From: Flavobacteriales bacterium UBA6051 | GTDB taxonomy: Bacteria; Bacteroidota; Bacteroidia; Flavobacteriales_D; Crocinitomicaceae | DNA length: 64,000 bases | Direction of reading: 5' to 3' | Assembly: GCA_002427735.1 (NCBI GenBank) | Contig: DIYP01000012.1 | Coordinates: forward strand, 13,024 to 77,023 | Shown: positions 12,001 through 19,072 of the stretch, one piece after another | Layout of the letters: every line of letters begins with the position of its first letter | How positions within the stretch are numbered: position 1 is the stretch's first letter | Position numbers and translations under genes: made by a program | Notes under the pieces: model-generated | Databases searched by the model: none | What the model was told of the DNA's origin: nothing | Seen by the model: only the letters and a program-made list of their open reading frames with translations

Positions 12001-12540
12001 ACAAGTGTTTTAACGACTTCAGGAGGTTGTGATAGTACTATTGTAACAAACTTGACTGTTGAAGCGCCAATTGATGAATCAGTAACTGTTTCGGGTATCA
12101 CGATTACTTCGAATGAAACGAATGCATCAGCGACGTATCAATGGATCGATTGCGATAATTCTAACTTGCCAATTGCTGGTGAAACAGGACAATCGTTTAC
12201 ACCTTCTACACCGACGGGTAACTATGCGGTTGTAGTTACTGTAGGCTCTTGTTCAGATACTTCCGTTTGTACATTAATTGATTACTCGAGCTTGGATGAG
12301 CATGCTGCCCAGCACATCTCAATTTATCCGAATCCAACAAGTTCTAATGTTACAATTGAGTGGGAAGGAGAGATCAATGCAATTGAAGTTACTGATGCTA
12401 AAGGCAAATTAGTTAGAAGAGTAAATGATTTCACAGGAAACTCTTATCAATTAGAATTGACCGAATATAGTTCTGGAGTTTACTTCATACATATTGAAAG
12501 TGAGCACGGAAGAACGGTGCATGACTTAATGAAACAATAA
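6004..12540 (+). CDS. Giant secreted reprolysin-like metallopeptidase with P-domains, HYR repeats and T9SS tail
   Basis: This is a 2178-residue exported protease. It has a signal peptide (cleavage near the FSQ at about residue 24), a propeptide-like region, and a zinc metallopeptidase domain with HEIGHQFGANH (His345, Glu346, His349, His355). It then has a fibronectin-like segment pair, each followed by a proprotein-convertase-type P-domain (around 850-1000 and 1095-1240, with LNVNGTHTYVSDLTVTL and GVWTLTISD), an Ig-like segment, and eight Cys-containing HYR-type repeats of about 80 residues (roughly 1330-1970). The C-terminus is a type A T9SS sorting domain (ISIYPNPTSSNVTI, then a GVYFIHI strand). 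The family is exported by Sec and then secreted or attached to the surface through T9SS. A role in degrading external protein or adhesion is inferred. Repeat-rich ends of such proteins commonly carry adhesive or spacing functions. Confidence 0.92.
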   Translation: MNYKLLSKGLMALLALCAFSAFSQTTKQVNINWNEVPKANVAFLGTPQIQASNYKVYQIDVDNIKNQMVGVMHREQAGSGFIAEVSFPHPDGSMHAYTAKENSTMHPTLGALFPETKTYDGHGSDGTFIKWDITPHGFHAMIMIPGQSTIFIDPLIKGNDDYYIVYSKKDFITDKLADCQFNSDNAALNNPNAPVSGIVKSFGTCELRTYRIAISATGEYTTFHGGTVAQAAAAQVTTMNRVNGVYERDMAITMVIIANNNNIIYTNAGSDPFTNGAPGTMINENQTNTDNVIGNGNYDIGHVFGTNSGGLAGLGVVCNNSQKARGVTGSGAPIGDPFDIDYVAHEIGHQFGANHTFNNSCSGNRNNATAMEPGSGSSIMAYAGICPPNVQNNSDDHFHGISLEEIGFEITSAGHTCEAITPLANSAPILVSTNANVTVPANTPFALTAVANDPDGDPMTYNWEQMNNDITTQAPLANATGGPNFRSLPSSTSPTRYFPNLTDLNAGGPFTWEVLPSVSRTMDFRVTVRDNSSGAGGCNDHADVTITTDAGSGPFVVNYPSNTGIVWTGVTTETVTWSVAGTDVAPVACANVDILLSTDGGLTFPTVLATNVPNDGSETITVPNTATTQAIVMVICSNGTFFDISDNVFEITAATFDYTLAATPASVSICQPSDAVYTVDIGAIGGYSDAVNLSVSGVPAGATSNFSTNPVTPVGQSTLTISNTGSAAPGSYTLTITAVSTSGTKTENVTLDISTGTPSAVTQLTPANGALSVSVPTTFTWTTAPEAGVTYEIDIASDAGFATIVDQATGLATATYTSTLLAPSTMYYWRVRSATGCGSSAWSSAFDFTTNSCATFASTDIPVAISASGTPTITSTITVPSGGLITDINVLNVNGTHTYVSDLTVTLTSPAGTTEELWAGICTTDDDFNLNFDDGAAAGAIPCPPTGGGTHQPTGTLANFNGEDQAGVWTLTISDAFNQDGGSLDGWSLEICTAPCVAPSAVTQIAPANGATALTVPVNFTWTTAPEAGVTYEIDIATDAGFATIVDQATGLAAAAYSSGTLLGGTTYYWRVRSVTPCGTAAWSSTFDFTTEAITCNTFVATTIPVAISATGTPTITSTITVPSGGTITDVNVLNVNGTHTYVSDLTVTLTSPAGTNIELWSAICTTDDDFNLNFDDAAAAGAIPCPPTGGGTHQPTVTLANFNGEDQAGVWTLTISDAFNQDGGSLDGWSLEICVAGAAGCTDPDIPTLAGTTTICPGTPTTLSIASGNLNDAADWQWYTGSCGGASAGSGTSITVSPGTTTTYFVRGEGGCVTPSSCASITVNAEDNVAPVVTCPGNQVENFNASCQFTLPDYTVLGMATDNCDASPTIVQTPAAGTVVTGNTTITFSSTDASGNTGTCTFDVVPNDATAPIISCPGNQVENADASCQLALPDYTSLVTATDNCGTPTVTQSPAPGTIISGATTITMTASDGVNTTSCTFTVSLNDVTAPTISCPGNQTENANASCEIVLPDYTGSVTTSDACDASPVVMQSPAPGTTVTGVTTVTMTSTDASGNASTCTFTVTPVDVTAPTISCPGNQTENANASCEIVLADYTGSVTTLDACDASPVVTQSPAPGTTVTGVTTVTMTSTDASGNANTCTFTVTPVDVTAPTISCPGNQTENANASCEIVLPDYTGSVTTSDACDASPVVTQSPAPGTTVTGVTTVTMTSTDASGNVNTCTFTVTPVDVTAPTISCPGNQTENANASCEVVLPDYTGSVTTSDACDASPVVTQSPAPGTTVTGVTTVTMTSTDASGNANTCTFTVTPVDVTAPTISCPGNQTENTDASCQATLADYTALGTASDACDAAPVITQSPAPGTTISAVTTVTLTATDASGNSSTCTFTVTPVDVTAPVITCPGDQTSCLSTMEDYTSLATAADNCDASPVITQSPAPGSAVSGSFVTVVLTATDADGNSSTCSFLVTLTSYNVNQNVTICDGEPYFFPDGTPGTTSQTYTSVLTTSGGCDSTIVTNLTVEAPIDESVTVSGITITSNETNASATYQWIDCDNSNLPIAGETGQSFTPSTPTGNYAVVVTVGSCSDTSVCTLIDYSSLDEHAAQHISIYPNPTSSNVTIEWEGEINAIEVTDAKGKLVRRVNDFTGNSYQLELTEYSSGVYFIHIESEHGRTVHDLMKQ
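9994..11910 (+). repeat. Eight tandem HYR-type domain repeats inside the metallopeptidase gene
   Basis: Units begin at about 9994, 10234, 10471, 10714, 10957, 11200, 11443 and 11686, each starting with APxIxCPGNQ or a close variant. Units at 10471-11442 keep an exact 243-base period and are nearly identical at the DNA level, which shows recent amplification or gene conversion. The outer units have diverged. Confidence 0.9.
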
Positions 12541-12552
12541 TGAGTATAAATG

Positions 12553-12583
12553 GAAAGGTCGTTAATTAACGGCCTTTCTTTTT
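12553..12583 (+). terminator. Rho-independent terminator after the metallopeptidase gene
   Basis: GAAAGG-T-CGTTAA pairs with TTAACG-G-CCTTTC, followed by a T5 tract at 12579-12583. It lies 13 bases after the stop codon on the same strand. Confidence 0.85.
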
Positions 12584-12625
12584 GTATGGTTCGTTCTACG
12601 ACCACAATGGTATCAGAATAAAGCT

Positions 12626-12633
12626 TACCTTTG
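12626..12633 (+). promoter_or_regulatory. Candidate -7 box for gpsA
   Basis: TACCTTTG is a perfect TAnnTTTG match 16 bases before the gpsA start codon. No clear TTG is found at the expected -33 spacing. Confidence 0.5.
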
Positions 12634-12649
12634 TTCTGCGAGGATAACC

Positions 12650-13648
12650 ATGGAGGAATCTAAGAAAATAGCCGTCATTGGAGGCGGAAGTTGGGCGACA
12701 GCATTGGTCAAAATTTTGTGTAACAATGTTTCGTCACTGAATTGGTACATGCGTAATGAAGGAGCTGTAGGGCACATCCTTAAATTTCGACACAATCCTA
12801 ATTATTTACAGTCGGTTGAATTTGATTTGAACAAGATCAATGTAAGCACTGATCTTGAAGAAATGATCCGTCCGGCCGATATCGTTATCCTGGCAACACC
12901 CTCTGCTTTTTTGGTTAAGTTGTTTGAAAATTTCCCGGAGGAAATGCTTGAGAATAAAATCGTTTTCTCCGCTGTAAAAGGAATTATTCCTGAGTATCAT
13001 GCTATTCCTGCGCGGTTTATCCATAAGACTTTTGGAACACCATATGATAACATCGGAATCATATGTGGGCCTTGTCATGCGGAAGAAGTAGCATTGGAGA
13101 GACTTTCGTATTTAACGATTGCCTGTCAAGACGATGAGGTGTCTGAAGAGATGGCTGATTTATTGGCATGCCGTTACATAAAGACTACGGTCTCTGATGA
13201 TCTATTTGGGACGGAGATTTCAGCCGTTTTAAAGAATGTATATGCCATTGCTTCAGGAATTTGCGCTGGGTTAGGGTATGGAGATAATTTTCAATCTGTG
13301 TTGATTTCTAATGCAATACAAGAAATCGAGAACTTAATCGATGAAATGAGTCCGATTCACAGAGACGTTAAGTCCTCCGCTTATTTGGGAGACTTATTGG
13401 TTACAGCTTATTCAAAGTTCTCTCGAAATCGTTCATTTGGATTTATGATCGGGAAAGGATATTCAGTTAAAACCGCTCAACTCGAAATGGACATGGTTGC
13501 AGAAGGGTATTATGCGACGAAAAGTGTCATGGAAATAAAGAATAAGTTCCAGGTGGATATGCCAATCGTAGAGGCGGTACACAATATCCTATACGAACGT
13601 ATTTCTCCTGTGATAGAAATGCGTATTCTGACGGATAAGTTAAATTAA
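12650..13648 (+). CDS. gpsA: NAD(P)H-dependent glycerol-3-phosphate dehydrogenase
   Basis: Reduces dihydroxyacetone phosphate to sn-glycerol 3-phosphate for phospholipid synthesis in the cytoplasm. The N-terminal Rossmann motif is IAVIGGGSWATAL (residues 7-19), a variant of the family's GAGSWGTAL in which the second-last Gly is Ala. Other landmarks are VILATPSAFL, the SAVKGI segment, GPCHAEEV (family GPxxAxEV) and LKNVYAIASGI with the expected catalytic Lys195. At 332 aa the length is normal. The gene has its own -7-like box and follows a strong terminator, so it is an independent transcription unit. Confidence 0.93.
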   Translation: MEESKKIAVIGGGSWATALVKILCNNVSSLNWYMRNEGAVGHILKFRHNPNYLQSVEFDLNKINVSTDLEEMIRPADIVILATPSAFLVKLFENFPEEMLENKIVFSAVKGIIPEYHAIPARFIHKTFGTPYDNIGIICGPCHAEEVALERLSYLTIACQDDEVSEEMADLLACRYIKTTVSDDLFGTEISAVLKNVYAIASGICAGLGYGDNFQSVLISNAIQEIENLIDEMSPIHRDVKSSAYLGDLLVTAYSKFSRNRSFGFMIGKGYSVKTAQLEMDMVAEGYYATKSVMEIKNKFQVDMPIVEAVHNILYERISPVIEMRILTDKLN

Positions 13649-13700
13649 TAACATTCTGGAATTTGCCGATTTCAGTGGATTTAACCCTCCATTATATTTC

Positions 13701-13708
13701 TATTTTTG
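13701..13708 (+). promoter_or_regulatory. Candidate -7 box for the aspartate kinase gene
   Basis: TATTTTTG matches TAnnTTTG, 17 bases before the start codon at 13726. Confidence 0.45.
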
Positions 13709-13725
13709 CAAAAAAATAAATCGCT

Positions 13726-14997
13726 ATGCGGGTTTTTAAGTTTGGAGGAGCATCCGTTAAAGATGCTGATGCTGTGCGCAATGTTGCAAGCATTGTTCGA
13801 CTATTTGAGGGTGAAAAATTAGGAGTCGTTGTTTCTGCAATGGGGAAAACCACGAATGCTATGGAGCGTATTGTTGACGCTCTTTGGAAGCGAGAAGAGG
13901 CTGAATTCAAGAATTTAGTTGAAGAACGTAGACAATTTCATGAAGCGATTTTAGACGACTTATTTGAGTCGAAGGAGGCCCAAATTTTTCATGAAATCTC
14001 GTCAGAATTCGATAAGCTTTCTGCTATGTATGAAAGTAACGTTCCAGACAATTATGATTTTGAATACGATCAGATTGTTTCATTAGGAGAAGTTATTTCT
14101 ACGCGAATAGTGGACGCTTATTTAAATGAGCAGGGTGTTCGTTCCAGATGGGCAGATGCAAGACAGTTAATTAGAACGGATCATAGCTATCGTGAAGCTG
14201 AAGTGAACTGGGATAAAACGGAAACGCTATTCGGTCAAAGATTCATGCCGCACTTTGAAACGTTTGATGTACAGATTACACAGGGTTTCATTGGGCACAC
14301 AGCCGAAGGACTAACAACAACATTAGGAAGGGAAGGTTCAGATTATACCGCAGGAATTTTAGCTTTTTGTTGTAACGCGAAGGATGTGACTATTTGGAAA
14401 GATGTTCCGGGAATGCTCAATGCCGATCCTAAGTGGTTTGATAATACGATTAAACTGGACAGTATTTCCTTTAAGGAGGCGATTGAATTGTCTTATTACG
14501 GAGCTTCTGTGATTCACCCTAAGACTGTAAAACCACTACAGAATAAGCAAATTCCTTTATTTGTAAAGTCCTTCATAGAGCCTGAAGCTGAAGGAACGGT
14601 TATTCAATCTTCTACATCGAATGACCATTTAATTCCTTCTTTCATTTTTAAGATGAATCAGGTGTTGTTTTCTATCACTCCTAAGGATTTTTCATTCCTC
14701 GTTGAGAAGAACCTGAGCGACATTTTTGATCGTTTATCAAAAGCTAATGCGAAGATTAACCTCATGCAGAATTCTGCACTGAATTTTTCAATCCTATTGG
14801 ATGAAGAAAAGGTGAACGTTGATGAGATGATCAAACTCTTTGAAGATGCTTATCACATTAAGTTCAATACTGGGCTGGAATTGGTCACTATTCGTCATTA
14901 TGATCAGCCAACAATTGATCGCGTTACGGTTGAAAAAGAAGTGTTGCTTGAACAAAAAACGCGTGAAACGGCGCGATTAATCGTTAAGCAAAAGTAA
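13726..14997 (+). CDS. Aspartate kinase
   Basis: Phosphorylates L-aspartate to beta-aspartyl phosphate, the first step toward lysine, threonine and methionine. The N-terminal KFGGASV (Lys5) is the family's KFGGTSV nucleotide-binding motif. SLGEVISTRI, TLGREGSDYTA and the DVPGMLNADPK segment match the kinase core, and YYGASVIHPKT is the conserved C-terminal part of the catalytic domain. About 130 residues follow, of a size consistent with ACT-type regulatory domains. At 423 aa it is a monofunctional enzyme, not fused to homoserine dehydrogenase. Which end-product inhibits it cannot be read from the sequence. Confidence 0.92.
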   Translation: MRVFKFGGASVKDADAVRNVASIVRLFEGEKLGVVVSAMGKTTNAMERIVDALWKREEAEFKNLVEERRQFHEAILDDLFESKEAQIFHEISSEFDKLSAMYESNVPDNYDFEYDQIVSLGEVISTRIVDAYLNEQGVRSRWADARQLIRTDHSYREAEVNWDKTETLFGQRFMPHFETFDVQITQGFIGHTAEGLTTTLGREGSDYTAGILAFCCNAKDVTIWKDVPGMLNADPKWFDNTIKLDSISFKEAIELSYYGASVIHPKTVKPLQNKQIPLFVKSFIEPEAEGTVIQSSTSNDHLIPSFIFKMNQVLFSITPKDFSFLVEKNLSDIFDRLSKANAKINLMQNSALNFSILLDEEKVNVDEMIKLFEDAYHIKFNTGLELVTIRHYDQPTIDRVTVEKEVLLEQKTRETARLIVKQK

Positions 14998-15043
14998 GAG
15001 AGGAATACCATTAAAGGGTGAGTGCAGGACGCGTCAAAACACC

Positions 15044-15051
15044 TATATTTG
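15044..15051 (+). promoter_or_regulatory. Candidate -7 box for the feo operon
   Basis: TATATTTG matches TAnnTTTG, 20 bases before the feoA start codon. A Fur-type operator was not evident by eye. Confidence 0.5.
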
Positions 15052-15070
15052 TAATCATTCTAAATAGTTA

Positions 15071-15313
15071 ATGAGTCAGGTATCTCTTTCTAACATTCCA
15101 AATGGGCAATCCGCTATTGTGTGTTCTATTGAACAGTCCTCATTAAAGGTGAAACTTATGGAGATGGGATTGGTTGAAGGAAAACAACTACGCGTACTTT
15201 TTAGAGCACCACTTGGTGATCCTATTGCCATTGATGTAGAAGGATATGTCCTCTCCTTAAGAGTAGATGAAGCTGATTTGATTGCTGTTAAACTTCAAAG
15301 TGTTAACGCATGA
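15071..15313 (+). CDS. feoA: Ferrous iron transport protein A
   Basis: A cytoplasmic 80-residue SH3-like protein that works with FeoB in Fe(II) uptake. The sequence has the family pattern: an N-terminal SLSNIPNGQSAIV strand, a KLMEMGLVEGKQL motif (family RLxxMGLxxG), and a VEGYVLSLRVDEADLIAV C-terminus. Its stop overlaps the feoB start by four bases (ATGA), so the two are translationally coupled. Confidence 0.93.
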   Translation: MSQVSLSNIPNGQSAIVCSIEQSSLKVKLMEMGLVEGKQLRVLFRAPLGDPIAIDVEGYVLSLRVDEADLIAVKLQSVNA

Positions 15314-17265
15314 AAATAGCCCTTTTAGGAAATCCCAATACGGGCAAAAGTTCCGTATTCAATATGCTCACCGGTTTGCGTCAGCATGTTGGAAATTTCC
15401 CCGGTGTTACGGTTGACAAAAAGGTTGGAAAGATTCAATTGGACGGTGAAAAACATGAGCTTATTGACTTTCCGGGAACCTACAGCATTTATCCTCGATC
15501 GAAAGACGAAAAGGTTGTTTATAAGAGTTTGCGTGATCCGGAAAGCGATAACTATCCAGACATTGCATTAGTCGTTGTTGATGCATCTAATCTGGAACGA
15601 AATTTATTGCTCTTTTCGCAGATTTATGATCTCCAACTACCCACCGTTATGGTACTCAACATGACGGATCTGGCCAAAAAGCAGAATAAAGAATTAGATG
15701 TTCATGCCTTGGAGCAGTTATTTCCAGATGTTACGATCGTTGAAGCAAACGCCCGAGTAAAAGCAGGTAAAGAACGAATTTTCGAAGCACTGCAAAATGT
15801 TAAGGAGCGAAGCGGGCATAAGTTTCAACCTGAGTTAGCGATTGCAGGGATAGATGACGTGCAAGCACAAGAAAAAGAAACGGCAGCACGTTTCAAGCGA
15901 ATTGGAGAAATCAAGCATGTTGAAAAGCGACGAGAGGAGAAAGAGGAAGTCCAAAATCCTTCGAGTAAGCTTGATCGGATACTGGTGCATCCTGTTTTAG
16001 GCTATGTGATCTTTGCCGCGATACTTGTAATCATCTTTCAGTTCATTTATGCGTTTGCCGCCATTCCAATGGATTTGATTGATGGTGCGTTTGCATCCAT
16101 TTCTGATTGGCTAAGTAATACGCTCCCTAATGGTGTTTTTACTGATTTGCTGACACAGGGGATTGTGCCGGGCATTGGTGGAGTCGTCATATTTATTCCA
16201 CAAATTGCCTTGCTGTTTTTCTTTATTGCCATTCTGGAAGAAACGGGTTATTTATCACGCGTGGTATTCATTATGGATCGCTTGATGCGACCCTTAGGCT
16301 TGAATGGGAAAAGTGTTGTTCCCTTGATGTCCAGTGTTGCCTGTGCCATTCCTGGCGTGATGTCTGCGCGCACGATCGCTGATTGGAAGGAACGGCTCAT
16401 TACCATTCTCGTCGCACCTTTAATGAGTTGTAGTGCACGAATTCCGGTGTACACATTACTCATCGCATTGGTCATTCCCGATGAAAAGATAGGTGGTTTT
16501 ATGAACCTTCAGGGCTTGGTATTGTTTGGTCTATATGCCCTTGGAACCATCAGTGCGCTTTTGGTTGCACTTTGTTTGAAATGGTTCATCAAAACACGTG
16601 AAAAAGGGTTTTTAATGCTGGAGATGCCCAGTTATAAGGCTCCTCAATGGAGGAATGTTGGCGTTTTAGTCTGGGAAAAAGTGCGTGTGTTTGTATGGGA
16701 TGCAGGTAAAATTATTTTGGCGATATCCATTGTCCTTTGGGCACTGGCGTCATACGGCCCGGGAGATCGAATGGAAGAGGCAGCGCAACAAGCCGCACAA
16801 GCCGCGCAAGAAGCTCAATTAGATAAGGAAGAAACGAACAGAATGGTTGCCTCTGCGGAGTTAGAAAACTCTTTCATTGGAATCATGGGAAAAACGATAG
16901 AGCCAGTGATTCAACCACTGGGTTACGACTGGAAAATTGGTGTTTCGCTCATTACTTCGTTTGCAGCTCGTGAAGTTTTCGTTGGATCTATGGCAACCAT
17001 ATATGCGGTGCAGGACGATGGCGAAAACAACGCCCCATTGATTGAAAAAATGCGGCATGAAAAACGAAATGATGGCACGCCAGTTTATACATTGGCCTCA
17101 GGTGCGTCTTTGATGGTGTTTTATGTTTTTGCAATGCAATGCATGGCAACCTTAGCAGTTGTTAAGCGCGAAACCAAGAGTTGGAAATGGCCATTTATTC
17201 AAATTGGATATATGGGCGTCTTGGCGTATCTTGGTGCCTGGATTACATTTATGATTCTCAGTTAA
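15310..17265 (+). CDS. feoB: Ferrous iron transporter B
   Basis: An inner-membrane Fe(II) transporter with an N-terminal GTPase. G1 is GNPNTGKS (residues 7-14), G3 is DFPG (53-56) and G4 is NMTD (about 117-120). After a charged linker (around 190-220) comes the membrane domain with gating motifs typical of FeoB, including a conserved Cys region (VVPLMSSVACAIPGVMSAR and LMSCSARIPVYTLL). A Gln/Ala-rich cytoplasmic loop lies near 490-520. At 651 aa it is a little shorter than many FeoB proteins, but both G-domain and gate motifs are present. It overlaps feoA upstream and the small membrane gene downstream. Confidence 0.95.
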   Translation: MKIALLGNPNTGKSSVFNMLTGLRQHVGNFPGVTVDKKVGKIQLDGEKHELIDFPGTYSIYPRSKDEKVVYKSLRDPESDNYPDIALVVVDASNLERNLLLFSQIYDLQLPTVMVLNMTDLAKKQNKELDVHALEQLFPDVTIVEANARVKAGKERIFEALQNVKERSGHKFQPELAIAGIDDVQAQEKETAARFKRIGEIKHVEKRREEKEEVQNPSSKLDRILVHPVLGYVIFAAILVIIFQFIYAFAAIPMDLIDGAFASISDWLSNTLPNGVFTDLLTQGIVPGIGGVVIFIPQIALLFFFIAILEETGYLSRVVFIMDRLMRPLGLNGKSVVPLMSSVACAIPGVMSARTIADWKERLITILVAPLMSCSARIPVYTLLIALVIPDEKIGGFMNLQGLVLFGLYALGTISALLVALCLKWFIKTREKGFLMLEMPSYKAPQWRNVGVLVWEKVRVFVWDAGKIILAISIVLWALASYGPGDRMEEAAQQAAQAAQEAQLDKEETNRMVASAELENSFIGIMGKTIEPVIQPLGYDWKIGVSLITSFAAREVFVGSMATIYAVQDDGENNAPLIEKMRHEKRNDGTPVYTLASGASLMVFYVFAMQCMATLAVVKRETKSWKWPFIQIGYMGVLAYLGAWITFMILS

Positions 17266-17396
17266 TGCAAACCTTTATTACCATAACAATTGTCGGAGCA
17301 GCGATCTTTTATTTAGGTCGACTCTTTTACCGAAACTTTTTTGCCAAAGAGGCAAAGTGTGACGGGTGTGGACTTCACAAGGAGTTGAGCAAGTAG
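17265..17396 (+). CDS. Small FeoB-associated membrane protein (43 aa)
   Basis: The start codon overlaps the feoB stop (TAATG). The product has one membrane helix (TFITITIVGAAIFYLGRLFY) followed by a short cytoplasmic tail containing CDGCGLHK. This is the layout of the small Cys-containing FeoB-associated (FeoC-position) proteins of Bacteroidota. The CxxC pair could bind metal. The role in Fe(II) uptake is inferred from position and layout. A longer in-frame start at 17181 lies inside feoB and is unlikely. Confidence 0.75.
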   Translation: MQTFITITIVGAAIFYLGRLFYRNFFAKEAKCDGCGLHKELSK

Positions 17397-17405
17397 CCTT
17401 CTGAA

Positions 17406-18205
17406 CTACTTCGCAACGATATCATCTACAAATCCAGAGGCCGTTCCTGTTCTTTTGGGCCTGTTCTGATTTCTCAATGTTTTAGCAAGGCTAACGAACT
17501 GTTTGTAACTAACATATCCCTTTTTCCACTTTCTGTACCTTACCATCGTAAAAACTGTTCGGTTATATTCGGGATGAGCCAACCTTTTCTTTATATGAAA
17601 TCGTTTTCCCTTATCAAGTTCTTTCTTCCTTTGATCTATGGTTTCCGACCTCCCACTTGGAAGCATCATACCATTGACAGCTGAATTAACCCAATCTTTA
17701 GGTATGCCATATGCTTTGCAAACCGCTGAAGGAATGAGATGTTGTGCTTCACGCCCTCGTTTCCACACTTCAAACGGCCATGCTTTTTTCCCAAGGTTGA
17801 AACGTGCCCGTGCAAGTAAACGTGAGTCTCCATAAACTTCTTTTTTGTCTGCTGAAGGGACTTTTTTTTCCCTGATAGAAGGTTGTGTACTAGTGTTCCG
17901 AAATGGTAAACCCTTCTCAGCTTCTGATGACGACGTATTTCCATGATTATTTGCCCAGTTGGCTTTGGTGTGCTTTGCATCATCCTGGAGAGATCTGAGT
18001 CCGAGACTGGGTCTCCACCGTATTTCTTGATAATAAGGCGCTGAGCAACATTGCTTTTCAGTTGTGCTGTCTTTAGCGTGTGAGTCCGGTCGTCTTCAAG
18101 TGCTTTTGAAGAGCCACTAGAGTGAGCCGAGGCCTGTACTCTTTTATGTGGCTTTCCCTCAAGTTCTCTTTCTTTAATGTGTCTTTTTCTTTTTACCCAG
18201 TCCAT
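17406..18205 (-). pseudogene. Frameshifted AHH-type nuclease eCIS cargo, paralog of the neighbouring gene
   Basis: Two overlapping frames make one gene. The first (start at 18205) carries the cargo N-terminal motif SSKALEDDR (residues 32-40) and runs to an A8 tract on the coding strand at 17862-17869. After the tract, continuity with the paralog at 18174-18971 resumes in another frame (VPSADKKEVYGDSR, then the nuclease segment REAQHLIPSAVC, DWVNSAVNGMMLPSGR and NRPKRTGTASGFVD). Nine As would restore one 265-residue-class protein. The state could be an inactivating deletion, a phase-variable tract, programmed transcriptional slippage or a sequencing error. The 5' end overlaps the 3' end of the upstream cargo gene by 32 bases. 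The nuclease belongs to the AHH group of the HNH/ENDO VII superfamily by motif resemblance. Confidence 0.75.
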
Positions 18206-18971
18206 ATTTCTTCTTGAGCTTCTTTATTTTGATTCGATCCACAAACCCAGATGCTGGACCTTTTCGTTTTGGGCGATTAAGTTTCCGCATGGTAAGACAT
18301 AAGGACACAAATTGTGGGTACGTAACCTTACCGGGTTTCCATCCACGGCGAAGCGCCTCCGCTTTCACTGCTTTATTATAGTTGGGATGGGCACCGCCTC
18401 CGTGGATATGGAAGAGTTTTCCCTTATCGTATTTTTTATTGCGCAGATGGTTGGTTGCCTTTCGCCCACTCGGTAGCATCATGCCATTAATTGCTGAGTT
18501 GACCCAATCTTTCTGGATTCTAAAGAAGTTGCAGACAGCTGCTGGTATGAGGTGCTGTGCTTCGCGTCCTCTTTTCCATACCGCAAATGGGACCCCCTTT
18601 TTTCTCAATTTATACCGGGCATATCCGAGCGCGCGCGAATCGCCATAAACATCTTTTGAAGGAACTACAGCTGGTATTTTCCCTCGTCTCAAACCCATGA
18701 TGGTATTAAGCAATCTATAATTTCTCTTTAGTTTGGCGCGATGCCAAATAACAGCAATCATGGCATTTGTAAGCTTTTTACCCTGCTTGTTTATGGCCTG
18801 TTGAATGTCTGAATTGCTTAGCGCAGGACCTTTGGCTCTGTTGATAAAAACACCCTGTACGGGTTCGGAGCCAAACTTATGAACACGATTGTCCTCAAGT
18901 GCTTTTGAAGAACTCATACGTGGGGCTGAAGCTTGTATTTGCTTGTTTTGACTTTCAAATTCTTGTTTCAT
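18174..18971 (-). CDS. AHH-type nuclease, putative eCIS cargo toxin (265 aa)
   Basis: Probable nuclease delivered by the injection system. From the ATG at 18971, the N-terminal part contains SSSKALEDNR (about residues 20-29), the motif shared by all cargos of this cluster. The middle is basic and helical. The C-terminal half has REAQHLIPAAVC (His140), DWVNSAINGMMLPSGR and an AHPNYNK segment (His195), which together fit the AHH branch of HNH/ENDO VII nucleases. A very basic tail (KKLKKKYGLGKKKKTH) could bind nucleic acid. A start 45 bases upstream (19016) would add a basic, Ile/Arg-rich stretch and is less likely. It lies at the distal end of the eCIS operon, with no small immunity gene beside it. 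Nuclease activity and delivery are inferred. Confidence 0.75.
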   Translation of the reverse strand: MKQEFESQNKQIQASAPRMSSSKALEDNRVHKFGSEPVQGVFINRAKGPALSNSDIQQAINKQGKKLTNAMIAVIWHRAKLKRNYRLLNTIMGLRRGKIPAVVPSKDVYGDSRALGYARYKLRKKGVPFAVWKRGREAQHLIPAAVCNFFRIQKDWVNSAINGMMLPSGRKATNHLRNKKYDKGKLFHIHGGGAHPNYNKAVKAEALRRGWKPGKVTYPQFVSLCLTMRKLNRPKRKGPASGFVDRIKIKKLKKKYGLGKKKKTH

Positions 18972-19072
18972 AATGAATATTTTAATACGAGCTTGCAAAC
19001 GAATCGATATGAGCATTTATGAATGCTCTTTGCTTCTTTGATCCGGATACTCTTCCCCCTTCCTAACAATTA

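Noticed and set aside
6070..12101. Many antisense ORFs over the metallopeptidase gene
   Set aside because: They mirror the repeat structure of the real gene and have no signals of their own.
18972..19016. Longer N-terminus for the 265-aa AHH cargo
   Set aside because: The extra 15 residues are basic and hydrophobic, unlike the start of the other cargos. The ATG at 18971 places the LxDNR motif at a similar distance from the start.
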